A stretch of DNA of 36,063 nucleotides. It comes from an uncultured OCS116 cluster bacterium (GTDB lineage Bacteria > Pseudomonadota > Alphaproteobacteria > Rhizobiales > TMED25). A program made the translations under genes and the position numbers. Below, one piece after another: positions 1 through 8,110 of this stretch. Each line of letters starts with the position of its first letter. Position 1 is the stretch's first letter. The stretch covers positions 1 through 36,063 of the forward strand of contig CACPAS010000012.1 in NCBI GenBank assembly GCA_902632055.1, in the 5' to 3' direction. Under the pieces are notes generated by a model. The model was not told the origin of the DNA and made no database searches. It worked only from the letters and a program-made list of their open reading frames with translations.

Positions 1-1
1 A

Positions 2-625
2 CTTGAATATATCAAATTTCCCCTCGGTGATCTGACGAAGGCTGACACGAGGAAAATTGCAAAAGAACTTGATTTGGTAACATCAGATAAACCAGAAAGT
101 CAAGATATCTGCTTTGTACAGAGTGGTAACTATGTAAATTTAATTAATACACTTAAGCCGAAGTCAAATGTAAAAGGTAACTTGATTGACACAACCGGGA
201 ATGTCGTTGGTGAGCATGCTGGTATTATGAACTTCACAATCGGACAACGACGTGGCATTGGATATATAAATGGTGAACCAAATTATGTAATTGATATCGA
301 TCATGAAAGAAATAATGTTACAATTGGTCCAAAAGAAGCTCTTGCAATCAATCAAATTTCCCTGAAAAATCTTAACTGGCTCGGACCTAAAAATGGCATG
401 AATGATAAGGAAGAAATACCGGTCTTTGTTAAAATTAGGTCAACATCTGAGCCGGTACCAGCTATTATCATTAAAAATGAAGATAAAGCTAAAGTATTAT
501 TTAGAAATCCTGAATATGGTGTTGCACCAGGACAGGCATGTGTCATTTATGAGTCGCAGAAAACAATGGCAAGAGTGCTCGGTGGGGGATGGATAATCAA
601 GGATCAGACTCAGAATTTAAATTAA
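2..625 (+). CDS. mnmA: tRNA-specific 2-thiouridylase MnmA, C-terminal part (5' end outside window)
   Basis: MnmA transfers sulfur to U34 of the tRNAs for Lys, Glu and Gln. The reading frame is open from base 2, so the N-terminal PP-loop ATPase part lies to the left of the window. The visible part starts with FPLGDLTKADTRKIAKEL. It continues through SQDICFV, which carries the family's second catalytic cysteine, and through GQRRGIGY. It ends with the C-terminal beta-barrel segment EYGVAPGQACVIYES and RVLGGGWI, both typical of the family. The gene ends 62 bases before a tRNA gene. Identification is firm; only the missing 5' part limits the entry. Confidence 0.95.
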   Translation, partial: LEYIKFPLGDLTKADTRKIAKELDLVTSDKPESQDICFVQSGNYVNLINTLKPKSNVKGNLIDTTGNVVGEHAGIMNFTIGQRRGIGYINGEPNYVIDIDHERNNVTIGPKEALAINQISLKNLNWLGPKNGMNDKEEIPVFVKIRSTSEPVPAIIIKNEDKAKVLFRNPEYGVAPGQACVIYESQKTMARVLGGGWIIKDQTQNLN

Positions 626-687
626 TAAACTTATATACAATTATACTGTAATGAAGTATTAATTTAGAAGATTTTTCTAACTATGAT

Positions 688-764
688 GGCGGAGTAGCTC
701 AGTTGGTTAGAGCAGAGGAATCATAATCCTTGTGTCGGGGGTTCAAGTCCCTCCTCCGCTACCA
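688..764 (+). tRNA. tRNA-Met (CAU), elongator type
   Basis: A full cloverleaf can be folded. The acceptor stem is GGCGGAG with CTCCGCT, starting with a G-U pair. The D arm contains AGCTCAGTTGGTTAGAGC. The anticodon stem GAGGA/TCCTT holds the loop ATCATAA with anticodon CAU, and the T arm has GTTCAAGT. The discriminator is A and CCA is encoded (762-764). The sequence closely matches elongator tRNA-Met of other alphaproteobacteria. tRNA-Ile2, which also has CAU and is modified to lysidine, is the alternative. The initiator is unlikely because the stem has three G-C pairs only in the T arm, not next to the anticodon. It has no clear terminator before the next gene. Confidence 0.93.
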
Positions 765-782
765 ACATTATTATTTAACAAA

Positions 783-1985
783 ATGTATTCGATTGTAAAA
801 GATTTTCTTGAGATAAAAAACGTCAAGCCACTATCTGTTGTCAGTGCAGGACATGGAGTGACACACTGGGTGAATGGTATATTTATTGTCTTATTACCAT
901 TTATTGCACAAGATCTATCTCTTAACTACACAACTGCGGGTAGTATGGTCACTATCTTTTTTATTGCCGCTGTTACCGTAACAATTATAAGCGGCCCCGT
1001 TATTGATATTTCAAAAAAATACATACTAGCGCAATTTTTGTGCTTGATGTCAGGTGCTCTGGCGCTTTTATTAATGAGTAGTGCATCCACAACATTAATG
1101 GTGGCAATCTCAGCAGTTTTTGTTGGTATTTGTGTCAGCGGTTGGCACACGCCCTCAATACCATATTTATCTCTTTTGTATAGGAAAAATAGAGGCCTAG
1201 CCCTATCAATACACACAGTCGGGGCAAGTCTTGGTGATGGGATTGCGCCTCCAATAGCAGGGCTAATTATGCTGGTTCTCTCGTGGCAACAAACTTCATT
1301 ATTGCTGTCCATTCCAGTCGCTTTAATGGGATTTTATATTTTGAGGTCACTGCCTCAAATAAGTTCTGATGAGGACTCCGAAGATAGCTCTTCGAACAAG
1401 TATAACTACTGGGAAGGACTCAAAGGTCTTCTTGCGAATAAAGATATGTTAATACTGTGTGTACTTGCTGGATTATGGTCAATGACACAAAATGGACTTG
1501 TCGTTTTCATTCCTCTGTATTTAGTAGGTGAAATGCAATCCGGTCCGGTGCTGGTTGGATTTGCATTATTCTCGATACAAGCAGGTGCCGTTTTTGGAGG
1601 ACCAATTATTGGTACATTATCTGATCGGGTGGGAAGAAGACCAGTTGTTATTTATTCATTAATCATTTCTGCAATAATATTAATAATTATACCCCAAATT
1701 GAAAACGTTTATTTATTCATATTAATGGCTTCTTTTGCTGGTTGTTCTCTCTACTCAATACGACCAGTAATCCATAGTTGGACTATGGATATATCGGCAG
1801 GTCAAACATCAGGGAGTGCGATCAGTATGCTATTTACGGCTCAAGCGGCCCTTACTGGTTTGATACCAATAATTGGAGGTTTAACAGCAGATATATTTGG
1901 GTTAAAATTGGTTTTTGTATTATTAACACTTACAAGTATTTTAGCGTTGATGTTGTCATTCATAATGCCAAAGAGAACAATTTAA
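783..1985 (+). CDS. MFS transporter (first of two related copies)
   Basis: A 400-residue membrane protein of the major facilitator superfamily, with about 12 hydrophobic segments. It starts near GHGVTHWVNG in the first helix and has the loop 8-9 signature LSDRVGRRPVV. The TSGSAIS and TQNG segments recur in the gene at 2770. The ATG at 783 is preferred because the in-frame upstream start would lie inside the tRNA; no strong ribosome binding site is visible. An HpaI-type aldolase gene follows after 12 bases, so the carrier probably imports a substrate of that local pathway. The general form resembles fosmidomycin-resistance-like carriers, but the substrate cannot be deduced. Confidence 0.88.
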   Translation: MYSIVKDFLEIKNVKPLSVVSAGHGVTHWVNGIFIVLLPFIAQDLSLNYTTAGSMVTIFFIAAVTVTIISGPVIDISKKYILAQFLCLMSGALALLLMSSASTTLMVAISAVFVGICVSGWHTPSIPYLSLLYRKNRGLALSIHTVGASLGDGIAPPIAGLIMLVLSWQQTSLLLSIPVALMGFYILRSLPQISSDEDSEDSSSNKYNYWEGLKGLLANKDMLILCVLAGLWSMTQNGLVVFIPLYLVGEMQSGPVLVGFALFSIQAGAVFGGPIIGTLSDRVGRRPVVIYSLIISAIILIIIPQIENVYLFILMASFAGCSLYSIRPVIHSWTMDISAGQTSGSAISMLFTAQAALTGLIPIIGGLTADIFGLKLVFVLLTLTSILALMLSFIMPKRTI

Positions 1986-1997
1986 TTTTAGATAACG

Positions 1998-2765
1998 ATG
2001 ATTAATGAAACCAAAAATAAACTAGCAAATAATGAACTTACCCTTGGGGTTGGAATTGTACAGTCAAGAGTTGTTGAAGTTGTGCCATTAATGAAAACTG
2101 CAGGGTTTGACTGGCTTTTTCTTGATCTGGAGCATGGAGCATTGACTATTGATACGGTTTCGCAAATGTCTGCGATGGCACTAAAAACAGGTTTGACACC
2201 AATAGTAAGAATACCAATTAATGGATATACAATGGTCTCGAGGATACTTGATAACGGTGCGATGGGTATTGTATTACCACATGTTGAAACACCAGAAGAG
2301 GCTGCGAAATTAGTTGATACAGCAAAATTTCAGCCAGAAGGTTCACGTGGTGTTGGCGGGGGCATCGTTCACTATGATTATCGTAATGTTGATCTATCAG
2401 AGGCAACGAGACAGTTAAACTTTGAAACCTTACTCATTGCTATGGTTGAAACACCAGCTGCGATTGAGTCGATTGATGAAATAGCATCCGTCGATGGAAT
2501 TGACGTCATAATGATCGGTACAAATGATCTTGCAATGGCTAGTGGCTGTCCGCAGGACTTTGGTAATCCGAAAATACAAAAATTTTATGAAAAAACTGCA
2601 TTGGCTTGTAAAAAATATAATAAATGGCTTGGCTCTGGCGGCGTGAAAGATGAAAAAGCGGCAAAGAATTATATAGAAATGGGAGCTAATTTCTTTCTTG
2701 CTGGGCAGGATATTAGTTTCTTGCTATCTGCATCAAAAGATAGAGTTGACCGGCTCAGAAGCTAA
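1998..2765 (+). CDS. HpcH/HpaI-family aldolase (class II, pyruvate-type)
   Basis: A 255-residue TIM-barrel enzyme of the HpcH/HpaI aldolase/citrate lyase family. Members reversibly cleave 4-hydroxy-2-oxoacids to pyruvate and an aldehyde using a divalent metal. Visible landmarks are FLDLEHGA (the His of the usual EH pair), VRIP (the substrate Arg), the metal-ligand region AMVETPAAIESIDEIASVDG and then MIGTNDLAMASG, where relatives usually have GPxDLS. Length is normal for the family. It sits between two paralogous MFS genes with gaps of 12 and 4 bases, so all three are probably one transcript. The exact substrate is open: 2-keto-3-deoxy sugar acids and 4-hydroxy-2-oxovalerate or heptanedioate types are all possible. 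Confidence 0.88.
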   Translation: MINETKNKLANNELTLGVGIVQSRVVEVVPLMKTAGFDWLFLDLEHGALTIDTVSQMSAMALKTGLTPIVRIPINGYTMVSRILDNGAMGIVLPHVETPEEAAKLVDTAKFQPEGSRGVGGGIVHYDYRNVDLSEATRQLNFETLLIAMVETPAAIESIDEIASVDGIDVIMIGTNDLAMASGCPQDFGNPKIQKFYEKTALACKKYNKWLGSGGVKDEKAAKNYIEMGANFFLAGQDISFLLSASKDRVDRLRS

Positions 2766-2769
2766 AATA

Positions 2770-3999
2770 ATGGACATTGTAAAAAATATTTTAAAACCAC
2801 AAATGCCATCAATTCTTGTTGGTGCCGGTCATGGTGGCACGCATTGGGTTAATGCAGCAATATATATCCTATTACCATATATTATTTTAGATCTCGGTCT
2901 AAGCTATACACAGGCAGGTCTAATTATGACTGTATTCCACTTCTCTACTTTTTTTGCAAATGCAATAAGTGGGCCATTAGTGGATTTACGTGGAAATGAA
3001 AAATATACAAATTTCCAAGCATATTCACTCTTGATTGGCGGGTTTGCAATGGTGCTTATGAGTATGTCTACAACGATATATATGCTGTTCATCAGCGTCG
3101 CGATGATAGGAATTTGTATTAGTCTTTGGCATCCTGCAGCTATTACATATTTATCTGTAAATTATCCAGAAAATAGAGGTTTTGTTCTATCAATCCACAG
3201 TATTGGCGCAAGCTTGGGTGATGCGTTATCTCCACTACTTGCAGCATTTTTTCTTACATATGTGACAATTAATGGTAGTAATTTATCCTGGAATACGACT
3301 TCAATACTTTTATCCTTACCGCTTTTTATATTGGTGCTAATAATTATTTTCTTTTTGAAGGATAAAAAAAATAGTAATGACGAAATCATTGGCGAGAAAG
3401 ATAACAATTATTTTGCTGACTTAATACTTTTATTGAAAAATATTCAATTAATACCATTGTTTCTGGTGGCAGGGGTTAGGACTGTTACACAAAACGGTGT
3501 ACTTATATTTATGCCTTTATATCTGGTCGCGAATGTAGGCGCTAGTGCCGCAGTTATTGGGGCCTCTCTGTTCGCAATGCAAATGGGTGGCTTAATTTCA
3601 GGTCCTATCGCCGGATACTTATCTGATAAACATGGAAGAAAAATTATTGCAATCTCCTCTCTCCTAGTTTCTGGAGTTTTGGTATCATTTTATCCGCTAA
3701 TTAGCAGCAGTATATTTATTATATTACTATCAGCGTTAATTGGTTTTGCGATTTATGCTGGGCGACCAGTTGTACAAGGCTGGGCATTGGACATTGCTCC
3801 AGCTAAGACTTCCGGCAGTGTTATTAGTCTTTTATTCATGATGCAAGTTGGTTCAGCAGCACTTTTTGCAATGATTGCTGGTATTATTGCGGATAGATAT
3901 GGTTTGGCAATAATCTTTTTTATCTTGTCTGCGGTATGCATCACTACATTGGCAATTGCTTCTATAATACCATCATCAAAAACAATAAAAAGCAGCTAG
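2770..3999 (+). CDS. MFS transporter (second related copy)
   Basis: A 409-residue, 12-helix major facilitator protein. It is clearly related to the one at 783: both carry GHGxTHWVN in helix 1, HSxGASLGD in the middle, TQNG, and a late RPVVxxW...TSGSxIS segment. The loop 8-9 motif is LSDKHGRKI. The ATG at 2770, 4 bases after the aldolase stop, is chosen over the upstream in-frame start because it gives an N-terminus that lines up with the paralogue and avoids overlap. It ends 3 bases from the convergent gloA gene. Transport of a substrate or product of the neighbouring aldolase is inferred; the ligand is unknown. Confidence 0.88.
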   Translation: MDIVKNILKPQMPSILVGAGHGGTHWVNAAIYILLPYIILDLGLSYTQAGLIMTVFHFSTFFANAISGPLVDLRGNEKYTNFQAYSLLIGGFAMVLMSMSTTIYMLFISVAMIGICISLWHPAAITYLSVNYPENRGFVLSIHSIGASLGDALSPLLAAFFLTYVTINGSNLSWNTTSILLSLPLFILVLIIIFFLKDKKNSNDEIIGEKDNNYFADLILLLKNIQLIPLFLVAGVRTVTQNGVLIFMPLYLVANVGASAAVIGASLFAMQMGGLISGPIAGYLSDKHGRKIIAISSLLVSGVLVSFYPLISSSIFIILLSALIGFAIYAGRPVVQGWALDIAPAKTSGSVISLLFMMQVGSAALFAMIAGIIADRYGLAIIFFILSAVCITTLAIASIIPSSKTIKSS

Positions 4000-4002
4000 T
4001 AT

Positions 4003-4419
4003 TTATATTGTACGTGTATCTAAGTCTACGATTTCAATTTTATAGCCGTCCGGATCCTCGATAAAAGCGATATGGGTTGTGCCGTGTTTTACTGGACCCG
4101 GTTTTCGTGGTATGTTAACTCCTGCATTCTCAAGCTTGTCACAAATATCATATATTCCTCTCACTCCAAGGGCAATATGCCCATACGCTGTTCCAATTTC
4201 ATAGTCTTGGTCTTGATCCCAATTATATGTTAACTCTAAAACAGCATGCGTGTCTTCTGGTCCATAGCCAACGAAAACATTAGTGTATTTTGCCTCGGGG
4301 ACCTCCCTTTTTCTAAGTAGCGTCATCCCCAAAAATTTAGTATAAAAATCTATTGATTTATCTAAATCTCTTACTCTTAGCATCGTATGTAACATTTGGA
4401 ATTCTGTATTATTACCCAT
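4003..4419 (-). CDS. gloA: Lactoylglutathione lyase (glyoxalase I)
   Basis: Converts the hemithioacetal of methylglyoxal and glutathione to S-lactoylglutathione in the cytosol. The 138-residue product is nearly collinear with E. coli Glo[39 protein letters not shown] and EDPDGYKIE. The four metal ligands are present at His11, Glu62, His81 and Glu129. The ATG at 4419 is preferred over a TTG five codons upstream, because GGAGG lies 8 bases before it. It is transcribed away from the catabolic gene at 4524 and convergent to the MFS gene. Its place in an aldolase/oxidoreductase cluster suggests that the pathway makes a reactive 2-oxoaldehyde. Confidence 0.96.
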   Translation of the reverse strand: MGNNTEFQMLHTMLRVRDLDKSIDFYTKFLGMTLLRKREVPEAKYTNVFVGYGPEDTHAVLELTYNWDQDQDYEIGTAYGHIALGVRGIYDICDKLENAGVNIPRKPGPVKHGTTHIAFIEDPDGYKIEIVDLDTRTI

Positions 4420-4523
4420 TTTTAGCGCCTCCAAAGAATAAAAAAATATTTTGATATCTTACTATTAATACATTAGCATTAAAATACTAATCATTTTTTG
4501 AATACAATAAAAGGGAAATAGTG
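4420..4523. promoter_or_regulatory. Divergent intergenic region with imperfect palindrome
   Basis: These 104 bases separate gloA (minus) from the dimeric-barrel gene (plus), so both promoters must lie here. At 4472-4491 there is a 20-base imperfect palindrome with outer arms ATTAG and CTAAT; 16 of the 20 positions match their complement. That is the layout of a dimeric regulator site. No regulator gene lies next to it, and no convincing -35/-10 pair can be assigned in the AT-rich sequence. Confidence 0.35.
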
Positions 4524-5258
4524 ATGGATAACGCAATATGGGCAATTTGGTATGATCTAGAGGATAGTAATGATCAAGAATACTTCGATTGGATGCACAA
4601 TGATTACCTTCCCTTTATTCAATCCAAAACTGGTTGTTTGTGGGCAGCTCACTATAAAGCTGGGGCAAATGAAGGAAGTGGAATGAAAGCCATAAGAGAT
4701 AATTTACCCAGAGCAATTGATGATATTGGGCAAGGATCCCAATATATACAGCTGATCGGAGCCGCATCCATTGCCACACTTACTGGAAATGAAAAGTTTG
4801 TAAATAATAGAGGTATTTCTCAACAAACCCAACTCAAAAAACGTAAAGGTATGCGCGAGTGTATATTTCAGGTTGTATCAAGAGTAGATGGCCCTGAAAC
4901 TAATACAAAAACACCAGGAACAACACCTGGTCCTGTGATACAAATGGGAAGTTTTCGAACAAAAACTATCGATGACGAGTTTGATGTATGTTCATGGTAT
5001 ACACAACACAGGCTTCCAGCGATTGCAAGGCTTTCGGGATGTATTGCAGCCAGGACGATGCTTTGCGCTGCGGGATGGGCCAAATTCTCAGTTTTGTATG
5101 AGTTCACATCTCTTGAAGATCGAAGAAAGAATTTTGAAGAAAAGCATGAAGCAATGGGGTTAACTGATGATAAATGGACGCACAAGATACATAATTATAC
5201 GGTTCATGCGCCAGGATCGCCATCAGTCGCTGAGAGATTGTGGCCTCCAATTTCATAA
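4524..5258 (+). CDS. Uncharacterised two-repeat protein, dimeric alpha/beta-barrel-like (EthD/DABB type)
   Basis: No named function is recognised. The 244-residue soluble protein appears to be an internal duplication. The N-half segment YFDWMHNDYLPFIQSKTGC (about residues 19-37) and the C-half segment WYTQHRLPAIARLSGC (about 157-172) share W, four residues, LP, one residue, I, then GC followed by alanines. That pattern is typical of small ferredoxin-like dimeric alpha/beta-barrel (EthD-like) domains. The ATG at 4524 follows AAGGGAA; a GTG one codon upstream is also possible. The GMC oxidoreductase gene follows 16 bases later and is likely co-transcribed, so a role as an accessory or small enzyme of that oxidation is plausible but inferred. 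Confidence 0.7.
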   Translation: MDNAIWAIWYDLEDSNDQEYFDWMHNDYLPFIQSKTGCLWAAHYKAGANEGSGMKAIRDNLPRAIDDIGQGSQYIQLIGAASIATLTGNEKFVNNRGISQQTQLKKRKGMRECIFQVVSRVDGPETNTKTPGTTPGPVIQMGSFRTKTIDDEFDVCSWYTQHRLPAIARLSGCIAARTMLCAAGWAKFSVLYEFTSLEDRRKNFEEKHEAMGLTDDKWTHKIHNYTVHAPGSPSVAERLWPPIS

Positions 5259-5274
5259 TTAGGAGTTTAGGTGT

Positions 5275-6978
5275 ATGTTTGATTATATAATTGTTGGGGG
5301 GGGATCAGCGGGTTCAGTCCTTGCCAACAGGCTAACCTCTAACTCAAAAAATAAAGTTTTATTATGTGAAGCTGGTCCTGACACTCCGCCAGGAAAGGTC
5401 CCGGAGCAAATTTTAGATACATATCCCGGTTATGCTTATCTTGACAAAAGATTTCATTGGACAGAGCTTAAAGTTAGTACTGAAGTTAAGTCTCATAATA
5501 TGAAGGATGAAGATCAAATTCCACTTAGGAAATACGAACAAGCAAGGGTACTTGGAGGTGGCTCGTCTATAAATGGCTTAGTCGCGAATAGAGGCGCACC
5601 AAACGATTACAGCATCTGGGAGGAAAGGGGAGCAAAAGGTTGGTCTTGGGATGACGTACTCCCATATTTCAAAAAAGTAGAAAAGGACTCAGATTTTCAG
5701 GGTCCATTTCATGGCAATGACGGAAATATCCCTGTCAGCCGAATTTTTCCCGATATTTGGAATGGTCATGCTAAAGCATCAGCATCTGCATTTGAGGAGG
5801 CAGGTTTCAAATACCTTGAAGATCAAAATGGAAAGTTTGAGGATGGCTATTTTCCTGTAACAGGCTCATTTATTTACGAGAGAAGAGTTTCAGCAGCAAT
5901 GGGCTATCTGACCCAAGGCATCCGAAATCGTAAAAACCTAAAAATAATGACTGACACATTTGTTAAAGAAATTCTTTTTGATGGAAAAAAATGTATTGGT
6001 GTAACGGTCAGAATTGAAGGAAAAGACAAGAAATTTTTTGCAAAAGAAATAATATTAAGTTCAGGCGCAATCCATTCTCCGGCCCATTTGATGAGGGCTG
6101 GAATAGGCCCTGCAATGCACCTCAAAGAAAAGGGCATAAATGTACTAAAGAATCTTGGCGGTGTTGGGCAAAGGTTAATGGATCACCCATCAATTAATAT
6201 TGCCTCATTTATAAAACCTGAGGCACGAATTAATCAATATTCAAGACGACATCTTCTTGTGGGGATGCGTTATTCATCGGGACTTAAGAATATTCCAAAA
6301 GGAGACATGTATGTCGCGGTATGTTCAAAGACAGCTTGGCATTCAATTGGTGATCAATTAGCCGCATTTATTCTATTTGTAAATAGAACTTACTCTGAGA
6401 CAGGGCAAGTAAGATTGAGCACCATAGATCCTTATGATGAGCCAATTGTTGAGTTTAATCTACTTTCCGACGAGAGAGATCTAAAGCGTCTAATAGAGGG
6501 CTTTCGGAAGATGGTTCTAATCCAACAAACTGAACCATTTCAGAGGATATCTAGAGAGGTCTTTGCTGCCGTCTATGGTGATAAGGTGAGGCAGGTTGGA
6601 AAAGTTAATCTACGGAATAAACTAATGACTATGATCTTCTCCAAAATGCTTGATGGACCGGATGCTTTGAGAAGGTATTTACTAAATAAATTTGTTATCG
6701 AAGCCCCTGAATTATCAATATTGATGTCAGAGGATGAAGTCCTCGCAGATTTTATTAAAAAATCAACTGTTGGTGTGTGGCATGCATCATGCACCTGCCG
6801 AATGGGCGCCAAAAATGATAAAATGGCCGTCACTGATAATGAAGGACGAGTACATGGAATCAGCGGTTTGAGGGTGGTTGACGCATCAATTTTTCCCATA
6901 GTACCCTGCGCAAACTTAAATTTCCCAACACTTATGACTGCGGAAAAAATTTCAGATAAGATACTAGCCTCAAATTAA
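5275..6978 (+). CDS. GMC-family FAD-dependent oxidoreductase (choline/alcohol dehydrogenase type)
   Basis: A 567-residue flavoprotein that oxidises an alcohol group. It opens with the FAD-binding beta-alpha-beta fold DYIIVGGGSAGS, followed by ARVLGGGSSINGL, the GMC signature 1 region, and SSGAIHSPAHLMRAGIG, signature 2. Near the C-terminus are VWHASCTCRMG with the catalytic His503 and PCANLNFPT with Asn547, 44 residues apart as in choline oxidase. AGGAG precedes the ATG. The substrate is unknown; sugar alcohols, choline-like and polyethylene-glycol-like alcohols are all used in this family. A run of eight G residues (5296-5303) encodes part of the GGG motif, which is unusual in such an AT-rich genome. 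Confidence 0.92.
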   Translation: MFDYIIVGGGSAGSVLANRLTSNSKNKVLLCEAGPDTPPGKVPEQILDTYPGYAYLDKRFHWTELKVSTEVKSHNMKDEDQIPLRKYEQARVLGGGSSINGLVANRGAPNDYSIWEERGAKGWSWDDVLPYFKKVEKDSDFQGPFHGNDGNIPVSRIFPDIWNGHAKASASAFEEAGFKYLEDQNGKFEDGYFPVTGSFIYERRVSAAMGYLTQGIRNRKNLKIMTDTFVKEILFDGKKCIGVTVRIEGKDKKFFAKEIILSSGAIHSPAHLMRAGIGPAMHLKEKGINVLKNLGGVGQRLMDHPSINIASFIKPEARINQYSRRHLLVGMRYSSGLKNIPKGDMYVAVCSKTAWHSIGDQLAAFILFVNRTYSETGQVRLSTIDPYDEPIVEFNLLSDERDLKRLIEGFRKMVLIQQTEPFQRISREVFAAVYGDKVRQVGKVNLRNKLMTMIFSKMLDGPDALRRYLLNKFVIEAPELSILMSEDEVLADFIKKSTVGVWHASCTCRMGAKNDKMAVTDNEGRVHGISGLRVVDASIFPIVPCANLNFPTLMTAEKISDKILASN

Positions 6979-6979
6979 T

Positions 6980-8110
6980 TTATGATAGTTTTTTAGAGAG
7001 CCATTCAAAAGATGCTGCAGCCCAATGATCTTGATACTTGAACGCGCAATGTCCAGCATCTGGGTAAATACGAGCCTCTCTTCCATGAGGCGGTCCGTTT
7101 TCCAGCATATAGTAGATATTTCCAATAGGTGCCAGATGATCCTTTTTACCATTAATTAGAAGCATTGGCTGATTTATCTTATCAAGTATACCGAGACTGC
7201 TTAATGACCACTTATCAAATAACATCTGCTCCTTTTCAACTGTCCAAGGTGGAAAAGATGGAGGGTCACCTATCTGTCCAAAGACATGCTGGGCTCTATC
7301 ATTCCGTGCTTTTACAAAATTTCTCATTTCTTCTTCTGTCATCTTGTAACCGAATGGATGCCCTGCATTTGCTACTATAGCTTTAACCATTTCAGGATAA
7401 GATCCTGCAAGTTGTACAACAGAATAGCCTCCTCTACTTATGCCAAAGGCACCTATCTTATTTTCATCAACTTCAGGTCTGCCTGCGAGGTAGTCGATAG
7501 CCGCCATCCAGGCTGACACTGACTCTGGTTCCCACGGAAATGGATTTTCTCCGGTGGCAGGCCCATCCATTACAAGCGATGCTAGATTATTATCAATGGC
7601 ATGTTGTGAGGCCCAACCTCTATCCTCCTTAAACATATCAGCTCCACACATGATGAGAACGGCTGCAATTCTATCTGCTCCTTTCGGGCATCTATAATGG
7701 CACGTTATTTCCTTATCACCACAACGGACTTTAACAATTTCAACTTCGGGCTCTAGTAGCTCGCATGCTTTCCTGTAAACCCTTGCGCATTCAGCGCTTA
7801 TTTTTTTCTTACTCTCGGTAATCTCGCCGGGATATCTTGCAATAGATAGGTAAGTTTTTGCTAGCATAAACTCATTATATGCTTCCTCATGTCTATTTTC
7901 CTTTATGAATCCGTCACCTTTTTTTTCATGTTTATTCGCAACTTCACTCCATATTGGAATCCAAGACTCTTCAGTCGTACTCTTGATCTTACTGACAGCG
8001 GTCACAAGTTCGTCTATGTCAGTCAACATAGGTATCCACCTCCTGTAGAAACCTCCATACTCAACAGCATACGGATTCTCTCCTGCGCTAAATTTAATTT
8101 GATCTCCCAT
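6980..8110 (-). CDS. Alpha/beta hydrolase with N-terminal cap (FrsA / DUF1100, DHPON-hydrolase-like)
   Basis: A 376-residue hydrolase. Residues 1-125 form a helical cap-like region. The alpha/beta hydrolase core follows, with the nucleophile elbow GISRGG (Ser225), the acid in GKKDHLAP (Asp324) and the catalytic histidine in AGHCAFKY (His364). This layout matches the FrsA/DUF1100 group, which includes the C-C bond hydrolase 2,6-dihydroxypseudooxynicotine hydrolase and related esterases. The gene ends 1 base after the convergent GMC gene and is divergent from the Gfo/Idh operon. It could hydrolyse an ester, lactone or beta-diketone intermediate of the local pathway. The ATG at 8110 follows AAAGGG, which sits inside a short palindrome. 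Confidence 0.82.
   Translation of the reverse strand: MGDQIKFSAGENPYAVEYGGFYRRWIPMLTDIDELVTAVSKIKSTTEESWIPIWSEVANKHEKKGDGFIKENRHEEAYNEFMLAKTYLSIARYPGEITESKKKISAECARVYRKACELLEPEVEIVKVRCGDKEITCHYRCPKGADRIAAVLIMCGADMFKEDRGWASQHAIDNNLASLVMDGPATGENPFPWEPESVSAWMAAIDYLAGRPEVDENKIGAFGISRGGYSVVQLAGSYPEMVKAIVANAGHPFGYKMTEEEMRNFVKARNDRAQHVFGQIGDPPSFPPWTVEKEQMLFDKWSLSSLGILDKINQPMLLINGKKDHLAPIGNIYYMLENGPPHGREARIYPDAGHCAFKYQDHWAAASFEWLSKKLS

Noticed and set aside
664-680. Hairpin TTAGAA-GATTT-TTCTAA between mnmA and the tRNA, considered as mnmA terminator
   Set aside because: Six A-T-rich pairs without a following T run; no evidence it terminates transcription.
732-782. Extension of the first MFS gene upstream to base 732
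   Set aside because: It would be translated from inside the tRNA-Met gene; the ATG at 783 gives the paralogue-like N-terminus.
926-1312. Long open frame on the minus strand inside the first MFS gene
   Set aside because: It lies fully within a well-supported MFS gene and encodes no recognisable domain; shadow frame.
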